Shown: positions 25,076-34,156, counted from the first letter of the stretch. The stretch: DNA of 64,000 nucleotides from Verrucomicrobiota bacterium (GCA_023399155.1 JAEWQP010000006.1:1-64000); one strand, 5' to 3'. Notes: a model not told the origin generated them from the sequence alone. Program-made: numbers and translations.

Positions 25076-25217
25076 CTCTGGGAACCTGTCATGCACTTTC
25101 TCCGTCCGGCTCAGAGTGGCGCCTGCGAGCAGACGGCCAACCGCGGAGCCAACTCGGCGCGCGTTGTAGGCTGCCCGCTCGCGGGCGCCCGCCGAGGGTG
25201 CATGACAGGCTCTGGGA
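25076..25217. mobile_element. MITE-like element with 12-bp terminal inverted repeats and possible 8-bp target duplication
   Basis: Perfect terminal inverted repeats CCTGTCATGCAC (25085-25096) and its complement (25198-25209) bracket about 101 bp. Inside is a second near-perfect pair, GGCGCCTGCGAGC near 25117 and GCTCGCGGGCGCC near 25178. The 8-bp sequence CTCTGGGA occurs at 25076-25083 and again at 25210-25217, immediately outside the right repeat and one base outside the left, like a target-site duplication. There is no coding capacity. It lies between dut and the TPR gene. Confidence 0.6.
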
Positions 25218-25249
25218 CGGCGGCCGCGCTGAGATGCCGCCGGGAGTGC

Positions 25250-26119
25250 TCAGGGTTTGAGCCGCTCCAGGGCGGTGCGGGCGTCGTCGCAGGCGCTGTT
25301 GAGCGCGAGCGCTTGCGTGTAGTGCGCGCGCGCCTGGGGTACGTCGCCCTGCTTTTCCAGGACCTGGGCGAGGCGCCAGTGCGCGGCCCAGAGCGGTGGC
25401 TCGCCGGGAACCGGCATATGGGCGAGGTAGTCCACGAGCGCCGCGGCGCCGCTTTCGAGCCGCAGTCCCGAGATGGCCGCGAGGCGACCGAGCTGATAGA
25501 CGGCGACCTTGTTTTCCGGCGCGCGCCGGTGCAGTTCCTCGAGGACCGCGAACGCCTCCTCGTGCTTCTTCTCCCGCACGAATCCCTCGGCGCGAATCAG
25601 CGCTGCCTGCTCGGGATCGAGCCGCTCGATGTGCGCCAGCTCGGCATCCTCCCTGTCCTTGCCACCCCCGGCCATGCCCGGAGCCATGGAGTAGAAGTCG
25701 TATCGGGCCCTTCGATACGAAACGTCGTCGGGCGCGAGCTCCATCGCCCGGTCGTAGGCGCCGATGCACTTGCGGGCCAGGCCGAGCTTGGAGAAAATCG
25801 AGGCCTCCTGCGCGCACAGCCCGTAGGCGTCGCCCAGGACGCGATGGTAGCGGGCCTCAGCGGGGTGCAGCGCGACGAGTTTCTCGAGGGGAGCCACCGC
25901 CGCCTTCGGCTCTTCCGCCTCGAGGTGCGTGATCGCGAGGCCGAAAAGCGCTTCCACATGTTCCGGCTCCTCGTGGAGGATTGCCTCCCACGCGGCGCGC
26001 GCCTCGGGCAGCCGTCGCTCCTCCTGCAGTTTGCGGGCATCGGCCACGCGCGCCGGATCGGCAGCGACGAGGCTGGACGCAGTTAGAAAAAGCAGGGCAC
26101 AAAGTCGGATGTGCGGCAT
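25250..26119 (-). CDS. Secreted or periplasmic tetratricopeptide-repeat protein
   Basis: 289 residues with a signal peptide (MPHIRLCALLFLTASSLVAA). TPR-like helices run through the whole protein: ARAAWEAILHEEPEHVEALFGLAITHLEAEEPKAAVAPLEKL near residue 40, AELAHIERLDPEQAALI near 160, RLAQVLEKQGDVPQARAHYTQALALN near 250. It is probably a scaffold; no enzyme domain is seen. It starts 98 bp after lepB on the same strand. Confidence 0.8.
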   Translation of the reverse strand: MPHIRLCALLFLTASSLVAADPARVADARKLQEERRLPEARAAWEAILHEEPEHVEALFGLAITHLEAEEPKAAVAPLEKLVALHPAEARYHRVLGDAYGLCAQEASIFSKLGLARKCIGAYDRAMELAPDDVSYRRARYDFYSMAPGMAGGGKDREDAELAHIERLDPEQAALIRAEGFVREKKHEEAFAVLEELHRRAPENKVAVYQLGRLAAISGLRLESGAAALVDYLAHMPVPGEPPLWAAHWRLAQVLEKQGDVPQARAHYTQALALNSACDDARTALERLKP

Positions 26120-26217
26120 CGCGGGTCAGGACACCCGACGCAGCCAAAAGTTTCAGGATTTTACGCCAGCGCGCCGGGGCCCTGGCGGATCGGGAGGGCA
26201 AGCGCCGGCCGGGCCGC

Positions 26218-26886
26218 TCAAGGCAGCAGGGTGAGGAAGCGCGACGGCCGGGGACAGGCCAGGTGCTCGAGGTCGAACGAGGCAATCACGTGGCTGGCGC
26301 GACCCACGATCCGCTTGCGCGGCACCGGACCGAAGAAACGCGAGTCATGGCTGTTGTCGCGGTTGTCACCCAACATGAAGTAAGCATCCTCGGGGACTGT
26401 AAACGGTCCGAAGGTGCGGTAGGCGGCGCGTTCGGGCAGCACCTGGATCGCGTGCGGACGCCCCGGCAGCGCCTCAGTCGCGGTAACGACCTGCGGTGAG
26501 GAACGATCCACATCGGTGTAGGCGAGTGATTCCCCGTTGATGAGGAGCCGGCCCTGACGCATCTCGATCGTGTCGCCTGGCAGACCGACCACGCGTTTGA
26601 CGAGGCGGCCACCGTCGGCAGGCGAGAAGAAGACGGCGATGTCGCCCCGCTGCGGGTCGCCCCAGTGGGCGAGATGATGCGTCGTGAACGGCACCTTCAG
26701 GTCATAGGCCAGTTTGTTCACCCACACGAACTCGAGGGGCGTGATCGTCGGCTCCATCGAGCCGGACGGCACCCAGTTGAAATCCGCGACGGCGGACTTG
26801 AGGGGCAGGATGATGGCGGCGCCCAGCAGGAACGGACGGAGCCATTCGCGCCAGAAGCCCGCGAGACGCGGGTGATCAAAGTTCAT
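26218..26886 (-). CDS. lepB: Signal peptidase I
   Basis: Cleaves signal peptides of exported proteins at the inner membrane. The 222-residue S26 peptidase has one N-terminal hydrophobic segment (FLLGAAIILPLKSAVADF), catalytic Ser in PSGSMEPT (near residue 43), the catalytic Lys in RLVKRVVGLPGD (near 96), and the box-E motif GDNRDNSHDSRFFGPV. It is shorter than E. coli LepB and has a single span. A role in processing the many exported proteins nearby is reasonable but not specific. Confidence 0.94.
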   Translation of the reverse strand: MNFDHPRLAGFWREWLRPFLLGAAIILPLKSAVADFNWVPSGSMEPTITPLEFVWVNKLAYDLKVPFTTHHLAHWGDPQRGDIAVFFSPADGGRLVKRVVGLPGDTIEMRQGRLLINGESLAYTDVDRSSPQVVTATEALPGRPHAIQVLPERAAYRTFGPFTVPEDAYFMLGDNRDNSHDSRFFGPVPRKRIVGRASHVIASFDLEHLACPRPSRFLTLLP

Positions 26887-26958
26887 TCGGCAGCATAGAC
26901 ACGGGTTTGAGGCAACGGATCCGCAGGGCCGGCCTGCGAAGGCTCCGGACCTGCGGCG

Positions 26959-27540
26959 TCACAGGCCGAGGCGGACGGCCGGTGTGGACGTGTGCCAGTG
27001 GGCGATCCGCCATTGACCGTCGCGCTGGACGAAAATGAGCGTATGGGCGAAGGCCTGCTCGATCTCGGTGCCGTCATGTACCGTCGCCAGGAGCGTGCCC
27101 TCGCCGACGACCACGGCCGAGGTCGTCGACAGCAATGTGACGTGCCGCTGCGCATAGGTGTAATCGAGGCTGCGCAGCCCGGCAAACTCGTGCCGTCGGG
27201 CCGCGAGGACCTCGTCTCGCGTGAGCATCACGTGTCCCTCGACCACCATGGCCCCGCGGTTGGTGGGGACGATCAACTCCGCCATCTGTTCGAGGTCGCG
27301 GGATTCGGCTGCAAAAACGACGGCGTCGTGCGCCGCGAGAACGGCATTTTCCAGGGCTGTGAGCGACGGGGTCGGGCTCTTGGGGATCCGGGCTGGAATG
27401 TCGCCTTCGTCCAGCGGCGTCTCGGTGATAAGCGGCCGATCGGGCGTTTCCGGCGTCGTCGGCCCGAGGTCCGGCGCCTGTGCGAAGAGGGGGACAAGGA
27501 AGATCAGGGCGGCGGCCGGAACGAAGGAGCGTGCATGCAT
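26959..27540 (-). CDS. Secreted NTF2-like (SnoaL/DUF4440) protein, paralog
   Basis: 193 residues with a signal peptide (MHARSFVPAAALIFLVPLFAQA), a Pro-rich linker, then an NTF2-like domain: LENAVLAAHDAVVFAAESRDLEQMAELIVPTNRGAMVVEGHVMLTRDE, ending FVQRDGQWRIAHWHTSTP. The pattern and C-terminus match the NTF2-like protein of the ECF operon at 22598-23089, so they are paralogs. The frame is open to 27954, but the start at 27540 precedes the only signal peptide. Confidence 0.8.
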   Translation of the reverse strand: MHARSFVPAAALIFLVPLFAQAPDLGPTTPETPDRPLITETPLDEGDIPARIPKSPTPSLTALENAVLAAHDAVVFAAESRDLEQMAELIVPTNRGAMVVEGHVMLTRDEVLAARRHEFAGLRSLDYTYAQRHVTLLSTTSAVVVGEGTLLATVHDGTEIEQAFAHTLIFVQRDGQWRIAHWHTSTPAVRLGL

Positions 27541-27595
27541 CGGTGGGCGGGGCAGGTCAGCCACACCATGGAGCTTGTGCGCGCGCTGGGCCAGA

Positions 27596-27634
27596 CAATC
27601 AAAAAGAACGCCCGCCGCGGCGCGCGGCGGGCGT
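27596..27634 (-). terminator. Intrinsic terminator of the aminotransferase gene
   Basis: On the minus strand the 11-bp perfect stem (27633-27623 with 27619-27609, CGCCCGCCGCG) and a 3-nt loop are followed by TTCTTTTTGATT. The structure lies about 47 bp after the aminotransferase stop. It is the clearest Rho-independent terminator in the window. Confidence 0.85.
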
Positions 27635-27680
27635 AGAGAATCCGGCGGAGTCGACGCATGCCGCTCCGGTCGAGCGGGGA

Positions 27681-28871
27681 CTACATCACCGACCCGATCG
27701 CCTCGCAGAGTCGATCCATCGTGGCCGGTCGCATGCCCGCGACATTGATGCGGCCGTTGCCGACCATGTAGATCGCGTACTGGTCGCGCAGCTTCTGGAC
27801 CTGCTCCTTCGAAAGGCCCGAGAAGCTGAACATGCCGAGTTGGCGCTCGATGAACGAGAAGTCGCGCGGCACGCCCTTGGCCTTGAGGGTGGCGACGAAG
27901 AGCTTGCGCATGCCATTGATGCGGTCGCGCATGGCGGCCAGTTCCGCTTCCCACTGGGCGCGCAGGGCGGCGTCGCCGAGAATCGTCGAGACAATTGCCC
28001 CGCCGTGGGAGGGCGGGTTGGAGTAATTGGCGCGAATCACGGCCTTGACCTGGCTCTGCACGCGGGCCGCGGTCTCGGCGTCCTTCGACACCGCCGTGAG
28101 CGCGCCGACGCGCTCCTTGTAGAGGCCGAAGTTCTTGGAGAACGAACTGCAGATCAGCATCTCCACTTCAGGCTGCAGCAGGGCGAGGAGACCCTCGGCG
28201 TCCTCGGACAGGCCGCGGCCAAAGCCCTGGTAGGCGAAGTCGATCAACGCGGTGGCGCCGCGGTCCTTCAGGGCGGCGCCGATCTGCCTCCACTGCCCGG
28301 GGGTCGGATCGATGCCGGAGGGATTGTGGCAGCAGCCGTGCAGCAGCACGAAATCCCCGGAAGCGACCTGCCCGAGCGCGGCGAGCATCGTGTCGAAGGC
28401 GAGGCTGTTTGAAGGCGCATCGAAGTAGGGGAGCGTGCGCACGGCCACCCCGGCGGCCTCGAAGATCTGCGGGTGATTCGGCCAGGTCGGCTCGGGCAGC
28501 CAGACTGTCGCCTTGGGGAAGATGCGCTTGATGAAGTCCGCCGCCACGCGCAGCGCCGCGGTGCCGCCGGGCGTGTGCGAGGTGGTGGCGCGCCTGGAGG
28601 TGATCACCTCGTGGCCGGCCCCAAACATCATCGCCTGCACGGCCTGGGCGTAGGCGGGGCTGCCGTCGATCGGCAGGTAGCTCTTGGAGGTCTCCCCCTC
28701 GAGCAGGCGGCGTTCGGCCTCCTTCACCGTCTTGAGCACCGGGGTCTTGCCCGTCTCATCGGTGAATACGCCGATGCTGAGGTTGATCTTGGCGGGGTTG
28801 GGTTCCTTCGCGAAAGCTTCGGAAAGTCCGAGAATGGCGTCGGGTGGGGCGAGGGTAACGGATTGGAACAT
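27681..28871 (-). CDS. Aromatic/aspartate aminotransferase, class I
   Basis: 396 residues of the TyrB/AspC branch of PLP-dependent class I aminotransferases. The PLP lysine lies in SSFSKNFGLYKERVG (near residue 246). Other signatures are YLPIDGSPAY, LHGCCHNPSGIDPT, the Asp/Tyr pair in ALIDFAYQGFGRG, and the C-terminal Arg in GNGRINVAGM. Such enzymes transaminate aspartate, tyrosine or phenylalanine with 2-oxoglutarate; specificity cannot be read from sequence alone. A strong terminator follows. Confidence 0.92.
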   Translation of the reverse strand: MFQSVTLAPPDAILGLSEAFAKEPNPAKINLSIGVFTDETGKTPVLKTVKEAERRLLEGETSKSYLPIDGSPAYAQAVQAMMFGAGHEVITSRRATTSHTPGGTAALRVAADFIKRIFPKATVWLPEPTWPNHPQIFEAAGVAVRTLPYFDAPSNSLAFDTMLAALGQVASGDFVLLHGCCHNPSGIDPTPGQWRQIGAALKDRGATALIDFAYQGFGRGLSEDAEGLLALLQPEVEMLICSSFSKNFGLYKERVGALTAVSKDAETAARVQSQVKAVIRANYSNPPSHGGAIVSTILGDAALRAQWEAELAAMRDRINGMRKLFVATLKAKGVPRDFSFIERQLGMFSFSGLSKEQVQKLRDQYAIYMVGNGRINVAGMRPATMDRLCEAIGSVM

Positions 28872-28988
28872 GGCAGCGAATCAGAAAGGGGGAGTTGGGC
28901 GCGCTGTGAAGCCAAATGGGGCGCCGGAGTGCAGCGACGCCCACCGCCCAGCGTGAACAACGGACCACGCCGCTGTCGCGGCAAGGGC

Positions 28989-29876
28989 TCACGGCGCGGT
29001 GGCGGCGAGCGCATCGAGGAAGGCCCGCACCGCCGGCCCGGCACGTCCGCGCTGCCACAGCACGATGAAATCCCAGACTGCCCAGGAGTCGGCGATGCGC
29101 CGGAGCACCACGCCGGGCGCGGGTGCGTTCTGCACGTAGTCGGGGACGATCGTCACAACGCGGTCGCTGACCACCAGGGAGAACGCCTGCGCGAGGCTGT
29201 CGGCGTCGGGACCGAAACGCGCGCGGAACCCGGCGCGGCGGCAGAGCTTGGTGATCCAGCGGTTGCGCCCCGGCATGTCCGCCTCCGGGGACGAGACGAA
29301 AATGTCGTCGCGCAGGTCGGCCAACCGGAGGGTGGCGCGACCCGCCAGCGCGTGATCCGAAGGCAGGACGGCCAACAGCGACAACTGAGCGATGCGGCGC
29401 GAGTAGAACTCGCCCGCCAGAGGTCCGCCCTCATGGCCGGTGACGGCGAGATCGATCGTCCCCGCCCGCAACGCGCCGATCTGCTCCCCGGGCGAGAGAT
29501 CGATGAGCTTTACCTTCACCGCGGGGTGATCGCGCCGGAGCGCCGCCAGGGCGGGGTTCAGGTGCGTGCCGGTGGCATAGACGAGGTAGCCGATGCGCAC
29601 CACGTCGTGCTGCCCTTGCGCCAGCCTCCGGGCGTTGGCCACGACTGCGTCGACCGAGTCAAGGACCGCCCGCATGCCGTCGGCCAGGGCGTGGCCCGCC
29701 GCGGTCGGCGCCACGCCGGTGGAGGTGCGCTCGAGCAGGCGCCCGCCGAGTTCGTGCTCCAGCGCCTGGATCTGCCGGGTGAGGCTCGACTGGGCCAGAT
29801 GGAGCCGGGAGGCGGCGCGATTGATGGAGCCTTCCTCGAGCACGATGAGGAAGGCGCGGACGAGGTCCAGATTCAC
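28989..29876 (-). CDS. LysR-family transcriptional regulator
   Basis: 295 residues. The N-terminal winged helix is classical (MNLDLVRAFLIVLEEGSINRAASRLHLAQSSLTRQIQALEHELG) with ERTSTGVAPTAAG after it. The rest is a periplasmic-binding-protein-like ligand domain beginning near residue 92 (DVVRIGYLVYATGTHLNPAL). The effector and targets are unknown. It is divergent from the small membrane protein at 29961 with 84 bp between starts, so it may regulate that gene. Confidence 0.93.
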   Translation of the reverse strand: MNLDLVRAFLIVLEEGSINRAASRLHLAQSSLTRQIQALEHELGGRLLERTSTGVAPTAAGHALADGMRAVLDSVDAVVANARRLAQGQHDVVRIGYLVYATGTHLNPALAALRRDHPAVKVKLIDLSPGEQIGALRAGTIDLAVTGHEGGPLAGEFYSRRIAQLSLLAVLPSDHALAGRATLRLADLRDDIFVSSPEADMPGRNRWITKLCRRAGFRARFGPDADSLAQAFSLVVSDRVVTIVPDYVQNAPAPGVVLRRIADSWAVWDFIVLWQRGRAGPAVRAFLDALAATAP

Positions 29877-29960
29877 ACCCGCAGCTTATGCACTATTCGC
29901 ATGACCGCAAGCTCGGCAGCGCATTGGCGGTGGGCGCGCGCCCATGTTAGTTTCCATTCC

Positions 29961-30236
29961 ATGAAAGCGCCCTCCCTTCGCACCGTGCTTCGCTGGCTCT
30001 CGGCCGCGGTTTTCGCGGGCGTGCTCGCGCTCTGGCTGGCGACCGGCGCCCATCGCGGCTGGACGCGCACCGAGATCACGGAGATGCGGCGGGACGAGAT
30101 CACGGGTCTCGACTACCCCGTGCAGCGCGCGGGTCTCGTCGCGGGCGTGGATCTTCTCGGCGCCGGCGCTGGCGTCGCCGCGGGGTTGCTCGCGGGGTCG
30201 CTCTTCACCCGCCGCCGCACGGCACGTCCCGCCTGA
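29961..30236 (+). CDS. Small two-span membrane protein of unknown function
   Basis: 91 residues. Hydrophobic segments at about residues 9-28 (WLSAAVFAGVLALWLATGA) and 59-81 (AGVDLLGAGAGVAAGLLAGSLF), with a charged loop (TRTEITEMRRDEITGLDYPVQ) between and a basic tail. No family recognised. The open frame starts far upstream, antisense to the LysR gene, so ATG 29961 is taken. It lies 29 bp before the YceI gene and may be cotranscribed. Confidence 0.65.
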   Translation: MKAPSLRTVLRWLSAAVFAGVLALWLATGAHRGWTRTEITEMRRDEITGLDYPVQRAGLVAGVDLLGAGAGVAAGLLAGSLFTRRRTARPA

Positions 30237-30265
30237 GGGCCGCGGTCTGCCCCTTCTTTCATCCC

Positions 30266-30898
30266 ATGAACACGATCGTACGTCACCTGCTCACGACCAC
30301 CGCCGCGTCCGCGGCTCTCGTCCTCTCCGCCTTCGCGGCGCCCCGGTCCTTCGACTTCAAGGATCCCAAGGGCGTCAACAATGTGCAGTTCTCGCTGGAC
30401 GCACCACTCGAGTCAATCACCGGCACGGGCACCGGGATCTCCGGTTCGATCGTCTTCGATCCGGCCAATCCCGCCGCCACGCACGGCCGGATCGTGCTCG
30501 CCGCATCGTCCCTCACCGTGGGCAACCCGGTGATGCGGGAGCACCTGCACAGCGACGGCTGGCTCGATGTGGCCAAGCACCCGGAGATCACGTTTGAGGC
30601 CCGCAGTCTCGCCAACGTGAGGACCTCCGGCGACGTGACCAGCGCGGATGTCACCGGCACGCTCACGGTGCGGGGCATCGCCCGCGAGATGACGGTTCCC
30701 GTGTCGTTCACCTACCTGCCGGGCAAGCTCGGCGCCCGCATCAACAAGCCCGAGGTGAAAGGCGACCTGCTCGTGGTGCGCGCGGATTTCGCCATCCAGC
30801 GCTCGGACTTCGGCATCAAGCCCGGGCAGGTGACGGACAAGGTCTCCGAGGAAATCCGTCTCCGGCTCAGCCTCGCGGGGGCCTCGCCCGCGGCCTGA
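30266..30898 (+). CDS. YceI-family exported lipocalin-like protein
   Basis: 210 residues with a signal peptide (to about residue 24, ...LSAFAAP). The mature part is a YceI barrel: NNVQFSLDAPLESITGTGTGISGSIVFDPANP, MREHLHSDGWLDVAKHPEITFEA, VTGTLTVRGIAREMTVPVSF, and FAIQRSDFGIKPG. Characterised YceI proteins bind long isoprenoid or amphiphilic lipids in the periplasm. It follows the small membrane protein. Confidence 0.9.
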   Translation: MNTIVRHLLTTTAASAALVLSAFAAPRSFDFKDPKGVNNVQFSLDAPLESITGTGTGISGSIVFDPANPAATHGRIVLAASSLTVGNPVMREHLHSDGWLDVAKHPEITFEARSLANVRTSGDVTSADVTGTLTVRGIAREMTVPVSFTYLPGKLGARINKPEVKGDLLVVRADFAIQRSDFGIKPGQVTDKVSEEIRLRLSLAGASPAA

Positions 30899-30964
30899 GA
30901 TCCGCGCTCCGCGCACGCGGCGAAGGCAAGGGGCCGGCGCCGCGTGCGAGCGACTGACGCATTG

Positions 30965-30992
30965 CCGACCTGAGGCGTTTCCCCCAGGTCGG
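30965..30992. other. Stem-loop between the YceI gene and the two-component cluster
   Basis: CCGACCTG (30965-30972) pairs perfectly with CAGGTCGG (30985-30992) around a 12-nt loop. It lies 66 bp after the YceI stop; a T-rich stretch (actttactttttgttc) begins about 17 bp later. It may end the YceI transcript, though spacing is poor for an intrinsic terminator. Confidence 0.45.
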
Positions 30993-31077
30993 ACTGGCCG
31001 CCACGGTCTACTTTACTTTTTGTTCGGCCCGGGTGTAGCCTGCGGGTCCGCGGATGACTTCCCGCCGCCGCTCCGCC

Positions 31078-31521
31078 ATGCCCAGCCGCAAGATCCTGCT
31101 CGTCGAAGACAATCCCGACGACGTCGTGCTCACGATGCGTGCGCTCAAGCGCAACAATATCGTCAACGAGGTCGTGCACGCCGCCGATGGCGAGCAGGCG
31201 CTGGACTGGTTGTTCTGTCGCGGCGCCCACGCGGGCCGGACGCCCGCGGACCTTCCCGCGTTCGTGCTCCTCGACCTGAAGCTTCCGCGCGTCGACGGCC
31301 TCGAGGTGCTCAAGGCTCTTCGCGCGGATCCGAGGACGCGCCTGCTGCACGTCATCGTGCTCACCACCTCGCGCGAGGACCAGGATGTGGCGGAGAGCTA
31401 CAGCCTCGGGGCCACCAGCTATATTCGCAAGCCGGTGGACTTCGACGAGTTCATCCGCGTGGTCGGGCAGATCGGGCTCTACTGGCTCGTGCTCAACGAG
31501 CCGGTCCCGGGACGTAGCTGA
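31078..31521 (+). CDS. Single-domain response regulator (Rcp1 type)
   Basis: 147 residues, a receiver only: acidic pair in LLVEDNPDDVVLT, phosphoacceptor Asp in VLLDLKLPRVDG (near residue 67), Thr in VLTTSRE, Lys in YIRKPVDF. The NPDD...N...DGEQALDWLF pattern is that of Rcp1-type regulators that often pair with hybrid kinases or phytochromes. The hybrid kinase gene starts nine bases later. There is no DNA-binding domain, so output must be by protein contact or phosphotransfer. Confidence 0.92.
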   Translation: MPSRKILLVEDNPDDVVLTMRALKRNNIVNEVVHAADGEQALDWLFCRGAHAGRTPADLPAFVLLDLKLPRVDGLEVLKALRADPRTRLLHVIVLTTSREDQDVAESYSLGATSYIRKPVDFDEFIRVVGQIGLYWLVLNEPVPGRS

Positions 31522-31530
31522 ACCTGCGCC

Positions 31531-33852
31531 ATGACGCCCTCGCCGCTGCGCCTCCTGCTCGTCGAGGACTCGGAAAACGACGCCGAGCTGCTTGCCCGCG
31601 AACTGCGACGGGCGGGTTTCGAACCCGCGATGACCCGCGTGGACCGCGCGTCCTCGTTTGTCGATGCCCTGGGCCGAGACTCGTGGGACCTCGTCATCGC
31701 CGACTACAACCTGCCGTCGTTCGACGGCCTGGAGGCGCTCGAGCTCTACCTGCGCCACGGACTGGATGTCCCCTTCTTCCTGATCTCGGGCACCGTCGGC
31801 GAGGAGGTCGCGGTCACCGCCATGCGCCGCGGTGCGCACGACTACCTGCTCAAGGACAATCTCGTGCGCCTCGGCGCGGCCGTCCGGCGTGAACTGCGCG
31901 ATGCGCAGGCCCGCCGCGAGAGCCGGCGCGACCGCGAGCGCATGCTGGAGAGCGAGAGGCGGTTCACCGAGATATTTCGCAACAGCCCGGTCGCGATCGT
32001 CGTGACCGGCATCGACGACGGGATTATCCACGACGCGAATACGGCGGTGGAGGCGCTGTTCGGCTACACGAGGGAGGAGATCGTGGGCCACACGGCGTTC
32101 GAGTTCGGTGCGTGGCCGGATGCGCGTGAGCGTCAGGAATTCATCGACGGGATCCGCCGCAGCGGCCGCGTGGGCGCGGTCGAGCGGACCATGCGCGCGA
32201 AGGACGGGCGCAGCCTCGAGCTGATGCTCTACTTCAACCTCATGGCCCTCGACAGCGAGAAGCGCCTGGTGGTCACGATGCTCGATTTCACCGCGCGCAA
32301 GCAGGCGGAGGAGACGATGCGCGTGAGCGAGGAGCGCTTCCGCCTCCTGGTGGAGAACTCCAACGAGCTGATCGTCGAGGTCGCCCCCGACGGCGCCGTG
32401 CTCTACGCGAGCCCGAACCACGGCCCGATCACGGGTCGGGAGCCGGCGGAGATCGTCGGTCGCAGCGTTTTCGAGCACGTCCATCCCGACGACCGCGACG
32501 CACTCCAGGCAAAATTCCGGGCGCGCATGGCCTCGGGCCTCTTCCGGCATCGCTTCGCCGACGGCACGTGGCACTGGCTGGAGGCCTCGGGGCGGGCGTT
32601 CCGGCTCGCCAGCGGCGAGGAACGCGGGGTGATCGTCTCGCGCGACGTCACCGAGCGTATTCGTGCTGAGAATACGAGAAAGCAGCTCGAGGACCAGCTG
32701 CGCCAGGCGCAGAAACTCGAGGCGCTCGGCACGCTCGCCGGCGGCATTGCGCACGACTTCAACAACATCCTCACCGCGATCATCGCGTTCACCGACCTTG
32801 CGCGCCTCGAGATCGACCGCCCCGAGGAGGCGCTTGCGCATCTCGCCGAGGTGCGCCTCGCCGGCGATCGCGCGCGCGACCTGGTGAAGCAGATTCTCGC
32901 GTTCTCCCGCAAGCAGAAGCACGAGCGCCAGCCGACCCGCCTGCACCTCATCGTGCGCGAGGCGCTCAAGCTCCTGCGCTCCACGCTGCCCACGACGATC
33001 GACATCGCGTTGCATGTCGATGATGCCGCCCCCGCAGTCCTGGCGGACGCCTCCCAGGTCCACCAGGTGATCATGAATCTCGGCACCAATGCGGCCCACG
33101 CGATGCGCGACCGGCCCGGGCGCCTGACGGTGAACCTGGATGTGCTCGCGGCCGGCCCCGAGCTTCTCGACCGCATCCCCGAGCTCACGTCGGGTCGCTA
33201 CGTGCGCGTGGTCATTTCCGACACGGGCTGCGGCATGACGCCCGCGACGCTCAAACGCGTTTTCGAGCCGTTCTTCACCACCAAGGCGCCGGGCGAGGGG
33301 ACGGGCCTCGGGCTCGCGGTGGTGCACGGGATCATGCGCGACCACGATGGCGCGATCGCCGTGCGCAGCGAACCGGGGCAGGGGAGCACGTTCGAACTCT
33401 ACTTCCCCGCGCGCGTCGAGGACTCCCCGGCCGGAGGCGAGGCCAACGAGGAGGTGCCGCTCGGCGCGGGCGAGCGCGTCCTTGTCATCGACGACGAAAA
33501 CGCGATCTGCGCCTCCTTCCGCTACACGCTTTCGCGGCTCGGTTACGTGCCGACCACGCACACCGATCCGGTCGCGGCGGTCGACCAGTTCCGGGCCGAT
33601 CCAGGCGCGTTCGACCTCGTGCTCACCGACCTGACCATGCCCCGCATGACCGGCATCGACGTCGCCCGCGCCATCCTGGATGTCCGGCCCGACCTCCCCA
33701 TCCTGATGGCGAGCGGATTCAGCGCCTCGTGGACGCCTGAGGCGGTCAAAGCGCTGGGTATCGCGGATCTCCTGGCCAAGCCCGTCTCGCTGCCGCAACT
33801 CGCGACCCTGATGCGCCAGGCGCTTCGCGACGCCGCCCGGCGCCGGTCCTGA
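31531..33852 (+). CDS. Hybrid sensor histidine kinase, REC-PAS-PAS-HisKA-HATPase-REC
   Basis: 773 residues, no membrane segment. Order: receiver (LLVEDSENDAELL, LVIADYNLPSFDG, residues about 6-125); PAS (RFTEIFRNSPVAIVVTG, from about 144); PAS (RFRLLVENSNELIVEVAPDG, from about 270); phosphoacceptor His in LGTLAGGIAHDFNNILTAI near 410; HATPase with NLGTNAAHA, DTGCGMTP and GTGLGLAVVHG; C-terminal receiver (VLVIDDENAICASF, LVLTDLTMPRMTG, from about 653). The FNNIL form of the H-box is the HisKA subgroup typical of such cytoplasmic hybrids. It is flanked by two receiver-only proteins. Confidence 0.95.
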   Translation: MTPSPLRLLLVEDSENDAELLARELRRAGFEPAMTRVDRASSFVDALGRDSWDLVIADYNLPSFDGLEALELYLRHGLDVPFFLISGTVGEEVAVTAMRRGAHDYLLKDNLVRLGAAVRRELRDAQARRESRRDRERMLESERRFTEIFRNSPVAIVVTGIDDGIIHDANTAVEALFGYTREEIVGHTAFEFGAWPDARERQEFIDGIRRSGRVGAVERTMRAKDGRSLELMLYFNLMALDSEKRLVVTMLDFTARKQAEETMRVSEERFRLLVENSNELIVEVAPDGAVLYASPNHGPITGREPAEIVGRSVFEHVHPDDRDALQAKFRARMASGLFRHRFADGTWHWLEASGRAFRLASGEERGVIVSRDVTERIRAENTRKQLEDQLRQAQKLEALGTLAGGIAHDFNNILTAIIAFTDLARLEIDRPEEALAHLAEVRLAGDRARDLVKQILAFSRKQKHERQPTRLHLIVREALKLLRSTLPTTIDIALHVDDAAPAVLADASQVHQVIMNLGTNAAHAMRDRPGRLTVNLDVLAAGPELLDRIPELTSGRYVRVVISDTGCGMTPATLKRVFEPFFTTKAPGEGTGLGLAVVHGIMRDHDGAIAVRSEPGQGSTFELYFPARVEDSPAGGEANEEVPLGAGERVLVIDDENAICASFRYTLSRLGYVPTTHTDPVAAVDQFRADPGAFDLVLTDLTMPRMTGIDVARAILDVRPDLPILMASGFSASWTPEAVKALGIADLLAKPVSLPQLATLMRQALRDAARRRS

Positions 33853-34156
33853 GCGCACGGTGCGCCGCGGTTTGTCTCGACCGCAGGACCTTACAGGCAA
33901 CGCTGCGGGGGGATCGCTTCTCCGGAAGTTTCGCTACGGTCGGGCCGACGGCCGCCGATAGGCAACTGAACGAGGCCTGCAGGTCGCCTGCAGGCAGCTT
34001 TCCCGGACAGGACTCGGGCCTGCCAGGAGAAAGTCCCGGTGGGTCCGCAGGCGAGTTCCTGGTCCCTCCGACACGCGTCCAGCCGCCCGCAGAAGCCGTT
34101 TCGCGCTTCGCCGGCGCCCATTAAGGCGGAACGCGCATCCACTTTTCCAATACGCC
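33853..34156. other. 304-bp gap between hybrid kinase and second receiver
   Basis: No gene seen. A short inverted repeat CCTGCAGGTCGCCTGCAGG occurs near 33976-33994. The rest is GC-rich without clear promoter boxes. Confidence 0.3.

Noticed and set aside
30712..33900. 1062-codon open frame on the minus strand
   Set aside because: It is antisense to a complete hybrid kinase with clear domains; very long shadow frames are expected at this GC content, and the translation is Arg/His/Asp-rich with no family motif.
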